This document shows, in pieces, positions 1-12,039 of a stretch of DNA of 64,000 nucleotides. The stretch spans positions 2,914,001-2,978,000 of the forward strand of contig JAKZAP010000018.1 of assembly GCA_023053575.1 (NCBI GenBank). The letters run 5' to 3'. Below the pieces are notes generated by a model. That model saw nothing but the letters and a program-made list of their open reading frames with translations, was not told the origin of the DNA and searched no databases. Source of the stretch: Branchinecta lynchi. Taxonomy: Eukaryota > Arthropoda > Branchiopoda > Anostraca > Branchinectidae. The position numbers were made by a program, and so were the translations under genes. How positions within the stretch are numbered: the first letter of the stretch is position 1; every line of letters starts with the position of its first letter.

Positions 1-545
1 CACGTTACTTTTTGTCTATATTTATCCAGGTTTGTTTTGCTACTTTCAATTCCTCTTATACCTAACCATGTTTAAAACTGTTTGAAAAGCCTCTTCCCCT
101 CATTTTGCTTTACCCAACTCTGTTCTGTCAAGCATCATCAAGTTTGTCATTTTTGGCTTTCGACTTCAATGCTGGGTGCTGGCTGTCTTTTCCACGGGGC
201 TAATGGGCGACTCAATATGATGCGAAAGCCTAATCGCTCATTCACCCGTCTGAACTTATCCTCAGATCTCAGCTGTGGTTATTATTGTTCCTCTAGCGCG
301 TCTGGCGGCAATTTGTCATCGGATTTTATGAAGGACGTATACATTCAGTTCTGCTCGATGATCAACGGAATAGGAACCTCAGTTCTGAATACCGTTCTCA
401 TCCGGTTCTGCTACATTGATAAGGTATTGGGAACAGGACCTTAAGCAAAATTGTAGAGTTGGATAAAATTACCTTATTTTTACGAAATTAATGAAGAAGA
501 AAAAGCTGTCATAAATGGATCTTCCTGTTTTCATTGATTCAGTAA
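1..545. other. No recognised feature
   Basis: A 120-codon open frame on the plus strand at 82-444 has no recognisable motif, no clear codon bias and no splice context I can interpret. I treat it as chance or as repeat sequence. Confidence 0.4.
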
Positions 546-2912
546 CAACAAGAGCTGAAAGCTCATATGGCACTTGCAAGAGTAGGCAAAATGTTGGCGG
601 GAGTTTTTTGTTTGGGAGTCTTGTACAGAGTCGAATATTATTTTATTATACACTAGTAAGTAAAAAGTACTGTATTTTTTTTTAGCATTTACTGCATTTT
701 TATAACTCCTCTTCTTCGTTGGGCGGTTCAATGGTCTTCAATATGGTTTCGATATTTATATCAAGTACGTTTCTTCTTTAAATTGTTGCTGCATAATTTC
801 CCGTTTTAAAGGCGCTAGAAATGCATCTCTAAGCAAAACCAGAGGCAAAAACGATAGCAGGTTCTTAGGGATCATTGATATATACAGTTTGGTCAAAAGT
901 AGAGCCCTTATAGCACAAATGATAATGGGTTAAGCTGTATCGTTTGATAAAAAGTACTTTTCGACCTTGCGGTGAAGATGCGCACTTTAAGGGAGCTAGA
1001 ACCTTATTTGTAAGCAAAACCCTTAAGGCAAAAATGGTAATGAGCTCATGGGGATCATGAAAATGCATATTTTGCATAAAAGTATTTTTCTTAATTTGCG
1101 GTCATGTTTGGTACTTTAAGGAATGGTAGGATTTGGAAAGTGGCGAGTTCTAAGCCAATCTTGTCGAGTTTCTAATATTCCAGCCAAGTTTCATCGTCCT
1201 AGCACATTTGGAAGTACCTTTACTCGCGATCACCGGAATTCCGGACTCCCCCCACAGTCGCCTGAGCCAATCCGGTTCTGTAATTGATTTATCTGGAGCA
1301 TCTGTTAGTTATTCTCATAAAGTTCCATCCCTATCTCTCCAGTCTAAGTCAGTCTCATATCCCCCCCCCCCCCCCCAGTTGTCGTCGGATCCGGTCCGGA
1401 CATGAAAAGATCACCACAGACATGTCATCTGTTTAATTACAAAATTTCACTCAAATCCGATCACCCGTTCCAAAGTTACACATGACTCAATATTCCGGAT
1501 TCCCCCTTCCTCTACTCCCCCACGACTATCGGATCGAGTAAATTTTTATTTACAACTCAGTTTGATAGGGTCCCTGATACGCCTCCCAAGTTTCGTCGTG
1601 AAAATCCCCAGAACCGCCATCACCGGAATTCCGGGAAACACCCCTCAACCCAAGTGCCCGGATCCAGTCCAAATGTGTAAACGATTTATCTGGAGTAGAT
1701 GCTGGTTATTCCCAGCAAGTTTCACTCCGATCGCTCCATTCTAACCGTTTCTCGGGATTTCCGGTCTCGCCCCCCCCCCCCCCCAACTCCTCCATAGCTG
1801 TCGAATCCAGTTCGGACCTCAAATGGAACATCAGAGATATTTATTCAGGAATTAAGTTTCATTTCAATCCGATCACCCGTTCGAAAGTTACACACCACTC
1901 AATTTTCCGGATTCCCCCACCCTCCACTCCCCCAAAATGGTCGGATCGGGAAACTGATTATTTTCAGGTTGGTTTGGTCGGGTCCCTGATACGCCTGCCA
2001 AGTTTCATCATCCTAGCATCCCCTAGTCTATATCAAACCCTACTAAGTTCAACAACATATTTTGCCAACCCCCTCAACCTTCGATTGATCTATTTCTCTC
2101 CGAACGAGTTCTAGCAAAGAATGACTCAACACGAGCAGAACTATAGTAGTGTGATGAAAGAATGTCTCAACCATGCGCAGAGCTATACAAGTACGAAGAA
2201 AGGGGTAGGGGTTTGACAAAAACTAGAAAAAGCATTTCAAGTTCTCCAGCCCTTCAGCCCCCACCAGTTATCGGATCCGATCCGAATTTGACAATGAACA
2301 TCCAAGACATTTGTTCTTCATACCTTTCAAGTTTAATGCACGCACGATTATCGCTATATCAAACCGTACTAAGGTTCAACAACATATTTTGCCAACCCCT
2401 TCGACCTTCGATTGATGTAGCTCTCTCCGAACGAATCCTGGCAAATCATCCACGAGTACGGCTATACTAGTGTGATGAAAGAATGACTCATCCATACGTG
2501 GAGCTATACTAGTGCGAAGAAAGGGGTAGGGGTTTGACGAAAACTAGAAAATGCATTTCAAGAAATTTCGGGGGCCCCCCTCCCAGTTATCGGATCCGAT
2601 CCAAATTTGACAATGAACATCCGAGACATTTGTTCTTGATACCTGTCAAGTTTAATGCACGCCCGATTATCCGTTCCAAAGTTATGAATGTTACTAATTT
2701 CCGGATTCCCCATGTTGCCACTCCCCCATTGATGGTCGGATCGGGGAGGTGATTACTTCCAAGTTAATCCGGTTGGGTCCCTGATATGCGTGCCAAGTTG
2801 TATCGTCCTAGGTCATGTGGAGGTGCCCAAACTAGCAAAAATACGGACAGACCGACATACAGACAGACATTACGATTGCTATATGGCACTTGAGTAAGCT
2901 CAAGTGCCATAA
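546..2912 (-). mobile_element. Helitron-like non-autonomous element, family A copy 1
   Basis: The left end, aacaagagctgaaagctcat followed by atggcacttg, and the right hairpin tggcacttg...caagtgcca near 2883-2912 match the ends of the elements at 19917, 26888 and 9650. The interior holds diverged units built around the motif CCAAGTTTCATC...ATC...CACCCGTTC with copies near 1185, 1440, 1586, 1715, 1853 and 1999. No coding capacity is seen. The architecture (terminal hairpin, subterminal palindrome, core of tandem units) resembles HINE or pearl-type Helitron derivatives; that class is my inference. Confidence 0.6.
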
Positions 2913-2984
2913 GAATTCCAAAATTTGTGGTAATGTTAACAAGGTTGAGCTTTCACATGACTGAACAGGACGAGTAGTCTTGAC

Positions 2985-4465
2985 CAGGGGCGTCGCAAGG
3001 GGGGGGGGTTGAAGGCCCTAAATTTTACTAAAAATGTTCGGTATTTTTTCGATAGAAGAACTGTTCGTTATATTTACGGGAATTCGGTAGTTACAGAATC
3101 CTATGTAGGCTATCTGCACAAATCTCTTCGGTATAATGATCGGGATTCGGTATAATTGCCAGTACTCGGTAGTTATTGTTCGTGTTGTAGTATTGTTCGG
3201 TATTTTTTCGATAGCAGAACTGTTCGTTATATTTATGGGGATTCGGTAATTATACCGAATCTCTTCGGTATAATGATCGGATTCGGTATAGTTGCCAGTA
3301 TCCGGTAGTTACCACGAATTTGGTGAGAGTACTGAAATTATTTGGTAATTTTTCGATGCCGGAATTATTCGGTATTCTTATGGAGATTCCGTTGTTACAC
3401 AGAATCCCAAATAAGCTATTGGTTCGAAATTATTCGGTATCACGATTGGGATTCGGTAATTTATTCAGTATGATTTCCAGGATTGGGAAGTTAACCACGA
3501 ATCCTGACTTTGTTCCAATTTTGACGAAAGTATACCGAATACGAATATTGTTCGGTAGTCTTTTGATACCACAACAATCCGGTATAATAACCGGGATACG
3601 GTAGTTATACAGAATCCGGAACATGCTCTCGGTCTAAACTTATTCGGTATAATAACTGGAATTCGGTTGCCAAGATTCGGAAATTAACACGAACCTCGAA
3701 ATTCAGAAGAGGTCGAGTGGAGCACTGGTCGGAGACAAAAGGGATGATGTGTGATATCATCGATAGTCCTTACTTTTATTTTGGATCTCAAAAAGAATAT
3801 CTAATCATAAATATTTCGAAAATTCCGACTGCAGCACGTTTCGTAATATTCTCTATTTTGTGGAAGGGCGCGTCATTTGACGGGGGTTTTAAGCCAGTTT
3901 TAGGATTGAGATTTCGAAACATTAAAAGGCTAGAATTTGGATAGAAATTAAAGCAGGAAAAAGCAAAAAAAAAATTTCGCCTGCGGCGCTCACTTTATGT
4001 TATTACAGGTAGTATATTGACTAAACTACTCTTGCTGCTGCTGCCGGAACGTCGCTCCATCCGGTTTGTGGAACTTCATAGATTCTCGGTAGATAATCAG
4101 AGGTAAATGATAGAATTTGTAAGAGAAGCAGTTAAATTTTAGCCTTCAAAAAAAAATTAATGGATTTCGAAAATTTTCGCCTGCGGCGCTCGATGTGATT
4201 TTATATTGACTATAATAGGTAGTAGCTGTTACTGCAATCATACCCGGCAATATGTTGTCCATGTGCGCTTCGCCAAAACACCGTCTAATAGCTGGCTTAT
4301 CGTCGTTCATGCTGTCTTTTATTGTTACTCTTCATACGGAATCGTTTCTGTCCCATAATTTAAAGCTGCAATTCCTAGTTCTAGGATTTGGTAACATTTT
4401 TAAAGATTCGGTAAAATTTTGGCTCTGCACCCCCCCCCACCGAAAATGCACTTGCGACGCCCCTG
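2985..4465. mobile_element. hAT-like non-autonomous element with 8-bp TSD (copy 1)
   Basis: The inverted ends CAGGGGCGTCGCAAG (2985-2999) and CTTGCGACGCCCCTG (4451-4465) are perfect over 15 bp. They are flanked by the identical 8-bp duplication gtcttgac at 2977-2984 and 4466-4473, as expected for hAT transposition. The interior at 3030-3700 is a degenerate minisatellite of TTCGGTA-rich units. Two segments containing aatttcgcctgcggcgctc lie near 3970 and 4170. There is no transposase frame. Confidence 0.85.
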
Positions 4466-5240
4466 GTCTTGACTTTAGGAGTACATACTACAATGTTAGA
4501 ACAGAGATGATGGCATCTAGAAAATAAATAAGGGGTACGGGTGCTTGCAGAAAAGCAAGGGTAGAAAAGATAAAACAGAAGAGGAAAGCGGTAAAAAAGG
4601 ATGAAATAGACATTAAAATATTGAAATAAAAACCAGTCCTCTTCTTAGGTTTACGAACCAGAGTAGCCTTTGCTGCAAACCCGTTGTAGCTAGCCTTATC
4701 CACCGCCCTCGAAACCCCGTCAAACCCTCACAGAGATCTAAAAAAAATTCTTACCGTTTTACAGGATAAACAAACTGTGGGTGAAAGGAAAATGCACTCA
4801 GAGTTGAGTGTTTTCTGACCCTCGGGCCCCAAAGAGGGCTCTGAGCTATCAAGGAAAAAGTATTCAAAAAGTGGTACTCAACACCATGTTACAAAGATCA
4901 TGTCTGTCCCCATGTTGAGAGTTGTTAAGACACACGACACGACTGACCCAGGCTCAAAGGCGCCTTGAAGACATTCGATACTCGAACAATGGGTCATTAT
5001 CTCGGATTAAAAAGTGTTCAATTTTCATGAGTGACCTCGGTCAACTGACATGACGCAACAAAATGTCACAGCTCTGATGAGAAACTATTTTTTCAGGACA
5101 TTTTTCCTGGGTAGCTCTGAGCTCCCTTGGAAAGCCAGGTGTCAGTTGCCCCCCCCCCCCCAAATGCCGCCCCTGAAAATCGTACGCAAAATGCTGATTT
5201 TTAGTTACTAGCCCCTCAGTTTAAAATTGGTGCAATAAGC
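4466..5240. other. No gene seen; diverged repeat remnants
   Basis: The segment contains an 11-base C tract near 5151 and ends resembling CAGGGGC-type termini near 5173 (cgcccctg). No element can be closed on both sides and no coding frame is recognised. Confidence 0.35.
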
Positions 5241-5389
5241 GTTTTTTGTAACAACCTCAACGGAGAACGAGTTTGAAACTCATTTGAACAACAAACGGGC
5301 TTATGGCAGAACGGCGTAAGGAAAACGCGGCTAATGGGACAGAGATCGCAATTTTGTTCAAAGAGGTGTTATAGATGGCTCTGGTCCCG

Positions 5390-6075
5390 TTGAGCTCGAC
5401 GGACATTTTCGCGTGGATGCCGTCAATTTTTTTGTCATCTTCGCGTGAACGGATGACCCTGTGAACGGTCCATCCAGCTCGACGGATGCCTCCCATTCAA
5501 CACCGCTCCGAGTGCAGCGCATAGCTGAACGCGGATTTTATTTGGACCTTCCCACCCATGTGCTCCCATCCAGCTGAATGGGCATTTTCGCGTGGACGGA
5601 ACCCATCTTCCTCAGCCGTTGAACGCCCGATAGGTTTTGTCATTTTTGTGAGGTTGGAATCACCCGTTCAACTCTACAGCCATCTACGCAAAAACGTCCG
5701 TAATTAGTAGTTACTATTTTCGTTCCAGCCCCGTGGAAAGTTACTACGCTGGCCGTTCTAACCTTGAAATAGTAAGGGGACATTTTCGTGTGGATGCCGT
5801 TTTTTGTCATTTTCGCGTATGTGGATGATCAGGTGAACGGGCCATCCAGCTCGATAGATGTCTTCGGTTCATCACCGCTCCGAGGGCCGCGCTGGGCTGA
5901 ATGGGATTATTGTGTGGACCTTCTCACTCACATGCTCCCATCCAGCTGAATGGGCATTTTCGCGTCGACGGAACCCATCTTCCTCAGCCGTTCAACGCCC
6001 GACCGATTTTGTCAATTTCGCGTGGACGTGATCACCTGTTCAACTCTAAAGCCATCAACGCGAAAACGTCCCCTA
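5390..6075. repeat. Two-unit direct duplication, about 372 bp per unit
   Basis: The string catccagctgaatgggcatt occurs at about 5567 and again at about 5939. The surrounding 290 bp align between the two positions (accgctccgag, acgggaacccatcttcctcag-like text, gaacgcccga). The units are followed by a fragment of the AGTAACTA-rich MITE that is complete at 38783-39087. Confidence 0.65.
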
Positions 6076-6300
6076 ACTAATAGTAACTACTTGCTTTACC
6101 ACGCTCGGGAGTGTAGTAAGCGCGGTAACTACGAATCTCTTTGACGTGATTTCCTTGATTAGCCCGTGGCACGATCTTTTGCTGAAAATAGAAAAAGTGT
6201 TCCAGCCTTGACGCCAAGAAGTCAGAATTCTTGACGTCAATTGTCATGCGTAGTAACTACGGTAAGTAGGGTGGAACACGCTCAAGGAGCGTGTTAAAGG
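6060..6300. mobile_element. MITE fragment of the gttccaccc family
   Basis: It shares agtaactacttgctt, acgctcgggag and gtagggtggaacacgctc with the fuller copy at 38783-39087. The left part is missing or merged with the duplication to its left. Confidence 0.5.
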
Positions 6301-6459
6301 AGTATTCTCGCCGTTCCCCGAGAACTTCACTTGAGGAGTCCCCGCGTTTTTGTTTGTCCCGAGGACTCACTCCCTGTACTCTTGCTAGTCCTCACAGACG
6401 AGGAATCCTCCGATTATCATCACCATCATAAAAAAGGACGCCCTTCCAGATTTGGAGGG

Positions 6460-6660
6460 GAATTAATTGTGTTGCTAGAGCGACACTTTGGTTTTGTCCT
6501 CTTTTTCTTTCGTTTATTTTTGTTAATATGCCGCCAATTTCATTTTATTCCTGGTAACTGGCAAGGGTCTAACCTGTGAGGTTCTTACGGAAAGTGTGGA
6601 CCTTAGGCCGGATTGAGTAATATGACATTACATTTAGGAAAGCTCCGTATAACAGTAGTG
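6460..6660 (+). repeat. Fragment of the 1.6-kb dispersed repeat N
   Basis: This piece (tttggttttgtcc..., ggtctaacctgtgaggttctt, gtggaccttaggccggattg) matches the start of the longer copies at 39640 and 56370. Confidence 0.5.
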
Positions 6661-6719
6661 ATATAGGGTGCGGATCCCTGCGGGGTTTTATTCTAATGAG
6701 CTAACCTAACCCTGGGGAA

Positions 6720-7020
6720 CCCCTAGAGCGGTACACCCAGTTCTTAACCCCTGATTTTTTTTTCAACTGAGTAACCCCTCACGTGCACCTGGGACTGGCT
6801 CACCCCGACCCCAGCCCTAACCAACCAACTTTAGTACACCCAGAGAGTAGCCCCTGACTTCCCTAGTGTACCATTTTTCCAGTGAGCAACCCCTCATTTA
6901 CCAAGTACAGCTTTTTTCAGTGAGCAACCCCTCACTTACAGAGTACATATTTTTTCCAGTGAGTAAACCCTCGTTTACCCAGTTCATCCCTCTTTCATTG
7001 AGTAACACCTCGCGTATACC
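6720..7020. repeat. Minisatellite, about 39-bp period
   Basis: Copies of cagtgag[ct]aacccctc occur near 6880, 6918, 6957 and 6996, spaced 38-39 bp, with more diverged units to the left (ctgagtaacccctcacg near 6764). Confidence 0.6.
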
Positions 7021-7069
7021 TCTCTCTTTGGTATACGATGAATCAACCCCTGGACCAAGTCAAAAGGCT

Positions 7070-7137
7070 TTCACTACCTGGGATCGAACCAGGGATCTCA
7101 TGTCTCACGCTCTGTCATATGAGCCATTGCCAGGTAT
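7070..7137 (-). repeat. tRNA-like SINE head, copy 1
   Basis: On the minus strand there is a D-arm-like GGCTCATATGACAGAGC and a perfect T arm CCTGG-TTCGATC-CCAGG (the B box lies at 7081-7090). The anticodon stem does not pair, so this is a tRNA-derived SINE or pseudo-tRNA and not a tRNA gene. The flank after it (tataaactgaac.gaagcactact) is shared with copy 2. Confidence 0.55.
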
Positions 7138-7263
7138 AAATATAAACTGAACGAAGCACTACTTGGTGTTTTGAGGGGGTAAATTAAACAACAGATTGCT
7201 CAACGATCCAACGCGCAACCGCTTCTGTAGGAAACGACCGAAGGATGAGCCAAATCAAAACGC

Positions 7264-7332
7264 TCTTACCTGGGATCGAACTAGGGACCTCTTGATCTCA
7301 TATCTCACGCTCTACCAGATGAGCCATTGACG
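7264..7332 (-). repeat. tRNA-like SINE head, copy 2
   Basis: The minus strand has a perfect D arm GCTC-ATCTGGTA-GAGC and a T arm CCTAG-TTCGATC-CCAGG with one mismatch. The anticodon region is degenerate. Copy 1 lies about 195 bp away in the same orientation with related flanks, so the pair is probably a duplicated SINE. Confidence 0.55.
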
Positions 7333-7599
7333 GGTATACCTATAAGTTGAACTAAGGACTACTAGGTATTTTTAGAATAAAAGTGAAACGTCAGCTTTCG
7401 GTACAACTAGATTATAACAAGTGCGCAAGTGCTCAGACGTGGCGTGTAAAAGTAAAATGTTTATCACATTTATATACAAACAGCTTTAGAACCAAGACAT
7501 TTCTCTTCCCCAATAACCAAACAAGTAACCTTGTAATCACCCCCCTTTAAACGCTTTAAGTGTAATCAAACCGCCAGTATAAATCCAAAGAAATGTCAA

Positions 7600-8170
7600 A
7601 AACTTTTTTCATGGGCAATTTTGGGCACACTTGGCTATGAAAGGGGAGGATGGGGGTGGTTCAACTCTCCCCGGTCCCTATGATACTAAAGCACAAAGGA
7701 ATTTCATCGCCTTATCTCCACTTATTGTCAAATTAAAAACATTAAAAAATGGGCAATCTGGGCCCAATTGCCCATGAACCAAGTGGAGGTGGGGTTTGGG
7801 ACCCGCAACAAATAAAAAGAGACCCCAAATGCTCACAATCCTACCAAGTTTCAACTTGATACCTGTTGATTCCTGGCAAGGGTAACGAACTTTACTCCTG
7901 GGCAATCTGGGCCCAGTTGTCCATGAACGGTGTGGGTGGGGGAGGTGCAACTTTAAAACAGTTTCCCAGCCCTAGGAGCTACATGTCCAAGAAATTTCAT
8001 CGTAGTATGTCCAGTTCTGGTCAAGCTGTGAACATTGTTCATTGGGCAATATGGGCCCTTCAGCCCCTGAACCGGTTGGGGGTGGGGCTGGGACCCCTAA
8101 AAGGCACAACTAGACCCCAATACCCACAAGCGTACCAAGTTTGAAATTGATACTGGCACTCGTTCACGAG
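7600..8170. repeat. Tandem array, about 145-bp units
   Basis: The motif gggcaat.tgggc recurs at about 7613, 7751, 7900 and 8044 (spacings 138, 149, 144). Each unit also carries a version of the accaagtttcaacttgata motif that appears in other repeat families here. Confidence 0.65.
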
Positions 8171-8559
8171 TTATAAGCTGCACAAAATATGGTGAAAACC
8201 GAAAGCTGAAAGCTGCTACAGCGCTCGCAATAGTGGATTGTTCTAAGGAACAATCCAGAACACTCCACTAAAAATGGGAGTTCAGGTTAAGATTATTTTG
8301 AATAACAGATTAAATAACAAAAGGTCCAGAGTCCGACTGAGAAGCCGGCATGCAACAAATGTGATGAGTGTGTGCCCTGAATATTAACAGCCCCACCTAC
8401 CCTGTCCGCACAGATTCCCGCTTTTTCGCATTCTACTCAGCTAACACACTGGTTTTTGATTTTTCACAATTTTATTCACTCGACGAAACAATCAAAAGTA
8501 CTCAATGTCACTCTAATCCGTGATGCGAAGAGACTCAAACTTCTCCAAGGGAACAAGGG

Positions 8560-9125
8560 AATCATCATGTTCTTCTTGTTCGTCTTCAACTATTCTGTCC
8601 GGTGCGTTCGCTGAAGGAATTCATCCATGACATTCTGGCCCTTTCCTCAAACGTCATAAGTATGACAAAATGTGCAAATAGCATAAGAAATGAATGAATG
8701 ATGTATTTAAATCAGCCAAAAAATCGAACTTCTAATAAGCTTCAAATAAAATTTTACTTTTAACAAACTTTCCGGTTTTTGCCGGTTTCCGGGCGAACTA
8801 CTTTTCCGATGACAAAATGGTTTTCACTATCGTGTTCAACATGTCTTCTTACCTCATAATCGACTATCACATTATCTGTTTAAAAATATTTAATTTGTCC
8901 CTTAATTCAAAACCCCTCCCCCACCCCTAAATGTGGGGCTAATAGCTCATCTACGAACTTGACCTTACTCTTGACCCAAAGAATCCTCACCCAAGTTTCA
9001 TAAAAATATCTCATTCCCTTCGAGAGTTACAGTGCGCACAGACGGACGGACGGACAGACAGACAGACGGACAACTTTTGCGATGTCATAGGTATTCCTTC
9101 CTCTTACGTTCTGGGATCCCAAAAA
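8560..9125 (+). mobile_element. Family C tandem-unit element, partial
   Basis: It contains the last 137-bp-type unit (ttccggtttttgccggtttcc, gatgacaaaatggttttcac) and the complete family C right end: an (ACGG/ACAG)n tract near 9045-9070, then gcgatgtcataggtattcc and a terminal gggatcccaaaaag. Confidence 0.6.
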
Positions 9126-9479
9126 GAATTAAGCTCAGGTACACAATTACTTACTAGCACTGGCGTTAAAAACCTTGACAAAGGAGGGAACAAAGCTTTT
9201 CAGATATCGGTTTCGAGACACCTGAATAGGCTGTATGAGAGGTACAGCTTCTGCCACTGCTCTTGCGGGTCTATCTCGATGTGGCTTGAAATCAGGGGGC
9301 AGTATGGATCAATGGGATGTACTGTTCAGCAACCCTGTACCAAAATCAAGCGGCAGCTTTTGTCCACGACTAGCAAGGGAATCTAGGCCAAACTGTTCAA
9401 GGAGGGCGCAGTAGGGGATTTTTGGCGCTTTTGAAATGTCTGTCACGTCTGACTGCTCCTGCGTCAGGCCATAATGCCA

Positions 9480-9648
9480 AACGGGGGAACAGTATTCTAA
9501 GCAGGACCGTATAAAAGATGTATAAACTCGAACTTGAAGACAAAGGGTGGAGAGGGTCGTGCATTACTTTTCTGTCTGGTAGTGACAACCATGGCTGGCA
9601 CGAAAGTTGGCCTTGTAACCGCTGTGCGGACTAGAAGGTGCAGCCTCT
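9480..9648. repeat. 104-bp tandem unit, left block
   Basis: One to two units (gtggagagggtcgtgcatta, ggctggcacgaaagttgg, ctgtgcggactag) match the larger block at 11535-12000. The Helitron-like element between them appears to have inserted into this array. Confidence 0.55.
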
Positions 9649-9649
9649 G

Positions 9650-11536
9650 GCTCAAGTGCCATATACCGATCACAATTCCGTCTGTCGGTCGGTCCGAGTT
9701 TTTTGTCACCCTTTTTCGAGTTAGGGTACTTCCAGATGAGCTAGAACACTGAAACTTGGCAGGCATATCAGGGACCCGACCAAACCAACCTGGAAATAAT
9801 CAGTTTCCCGATCCGACCATATTTGGGGGAGTGGAGGGCGCTGGAAACTTGAAAATTTAGGGCATTTTGTCACACTTTTTCGAGTTAGGGTACTTCCAGT
9901 TGTGCTAGGACCATAACACTTGGCAGGCATATCTGAGACCCGACCAAACAAACTTAGAAATAATCAGTTTTCCCATCCGACTATTTTGGGGGGAGTGGAG
10001 GGCAGGGGAATCCGGGAAATTGAGAAGTGTGTAACTTTCGAACGGGTGATCGGATTGTAATGAAACTTGATGACTGAATAGATTATATATATGTGATGTC
10101 CCGTTTAAAGTCTTACCGGTTTCGGTAGCCAGGGGGGAGTTGGAGGGGGGAGACCGGAAATTTCAAGAAACGGTTAGAATGGATCGGAGTGAAACTTGCT
10201 GGGAAGAACAAGCATCTACTCTAGATAAATCGCTTAGACAATTGCACTGGATCCGGACACTTAGGGGGGGGGGGGGGGGGAGGGGGTTTCCCGGAATTCC
10301 GGTGATGGCGGTTTTGGGGATTTTCACGATGAAACTTGGCAGGTATATCAGGGACCCGATCAAACTGACTTCAAAATAAAAATTTTGTCAATATGATAAT
10401 AGTCAATCTGATTTGGAACGGGTGATCGGATTCGAGTAACATTTAAGAATTGAACAGAGGACATTTCTCCGGTGACCTTTTTCATATCAGGACCGGATCC
10501 GGCAACTATTGGGGGGAGGAGGGAATACGTGACCCGCTTAGAATGGAGAGATTGGGATGGAACTTTATGGAAAGAACAAGCAGATGCTCTAGGTAAATCA
10601 TTTACTGAATCGGATTGGCTACGGGCACCGTTGGGGAGTTGGGGGGGGGCAGAAATCTCGAGAAATGATTAGAATGATGGTATCGGAGTGAAACTTGCTG
10701 GGAAGAACAAACATCTGCTCCACGTAAATCTTTTACACAATTTGACTGGACCCGGACACTTGAGGGGGGGGGGGGGTTTCCCGGAATTATGTTTTTGGGG
10801 ATTTTCACGACGAAACTTGGCAGGCATATCAGGGACCCGGTCAAACTGACTTGGAATACAAAAAATCGTCGATATGATAATCTTGGGGGGGGGAGGAGTT
10901 GAGGGAAGGGAATCCGGAATATTGAGTCATGCGCAACTTTGGAACGGGTGATCGGGATTCGAATGAAATTTAATAATTGAACAGGTGACATTTTTCTCTG
11001 GTGATCTTTTTCATTTCCGGACCGAATCCGACAATTATTGGGGGGAGGGCGGGAAATACTTGACCCACTTAGACTGGTGTGATCTGGATAGAACTTCGTG
11101 GGAATGACAAACATATGCTCTGGAATAATCATTTACAGAATCGGATTGGCTCCGGGTATTGTGGGTGGAGCTGGAGAGGGGGGGGGGTCTGGGATTCCGG
11201 CGATCGCGAGTTAAGGTACTTCCAGATGTGCTAGGACGATGAAACTTCGCTGGAATATTGGAGATTCAACAGCATTTGCTTAGAAATAGCTACTTCTCAA
11301 ATCTGATTATTCCTTAAAGTACCAATCTTGACCACAAAGAAAAAAAAAATACTTTTAAGCAATATATGCATTTTCATGATGCCCATCAGCCGATTAGCAT
11401 TTTTGCCTCAAGGGGTTTGCTTACAAATGAAGTTCCAGATCTCTTAGAGTGTGCATCTCAACCGCAAAGTCGAAACTTACTTTTGATCAATCAAAACATC
11501 TTAACCCATGCAAGTGCCATATGAGCTTACAGCTGT
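9650..11536 (+). mobile_element. Helitron-like element, family A copy 2
   Basis: The start ctcaagtgccatat and the end caagtgccatatgagctta.agctgttgttt match the family ends, in opposite orientation to copy 1. The interior has units with gatgaaacttggcaggcat and several G-runs (for example 10265-10280). The last 180 bp match copy 1 near 840-1080 in reverse complement. No protein is encoded. Confidence 0.6.
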
Positions 11537-12000
11537 TGTTTGTCTGGTAGTGGCAACCAGGTTTGGCACGAAAGTTCGCTTTTGCAACCACTGTGCGGAC
11601 TAAAACGCAAAAACAATGGGTGGAGAGGGTCGTGGATTACTTTTCTGTCTAGGAGGGACAATCAGGGCTGGCACGAAAGTTGACTTTGTAACCGCTGCGC
11701 GGACTAAAACTTGAAGACAAGGGGTAGAGAGGGTCGTGCATTACTATTCTGTCTGGTAGTGGCAACCAGGCTGGCACGAAAGTTGGCTTTGTAACCACTG
11801 TGCGGACTAAAACTTGAAGACAAGGTGTGGAGAAGGTCGTGCATTACTTTTCTGCCTGGTAGGGACGACCATGGCTGGCACGAAAGTTGGCTTTGTAACC
11901 GCTGTGCGGACTAAAACTTGAAGACAAGGGGTGGAGAGGGTCGTGCCTTACTTTTCTGTCTAGTAGTGACAACCAGGGGTGTGCGGACTAAAACTTCTAA
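11537..12000. repeat. Tandem array, 104-bp units, right block
   Basis: The end motif of each unit (tgtgcggacta or tgcgcggacta) occurs near 11593, 11697, 11800 and 11904, a spacing of 104 bp, with a truncated last unit near 11980. Confidence 0.65.
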
Positions 12001-12039
12001 CGTCGTCTTTTAAAATAGGCTATTTATCTTAACTAATAC

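Noticed and set aside
82..444. 120-codon plus-strand open frame
   Set aside because: No recognisable domain, composition like the flanking non-coding DNA, no supporting splice or promoter signal.
7070..7332. Two functional tRNA genes
   Set aside because: The T and D arms are good but the anticodon stems do not pair and the acceptor stems are not complementary.
10602..11132. 176-codon minus-strand open frame
   Set aside because: It lies wholly within the Helitron-like family A element and repeats the motif-derived text seen in every copy.
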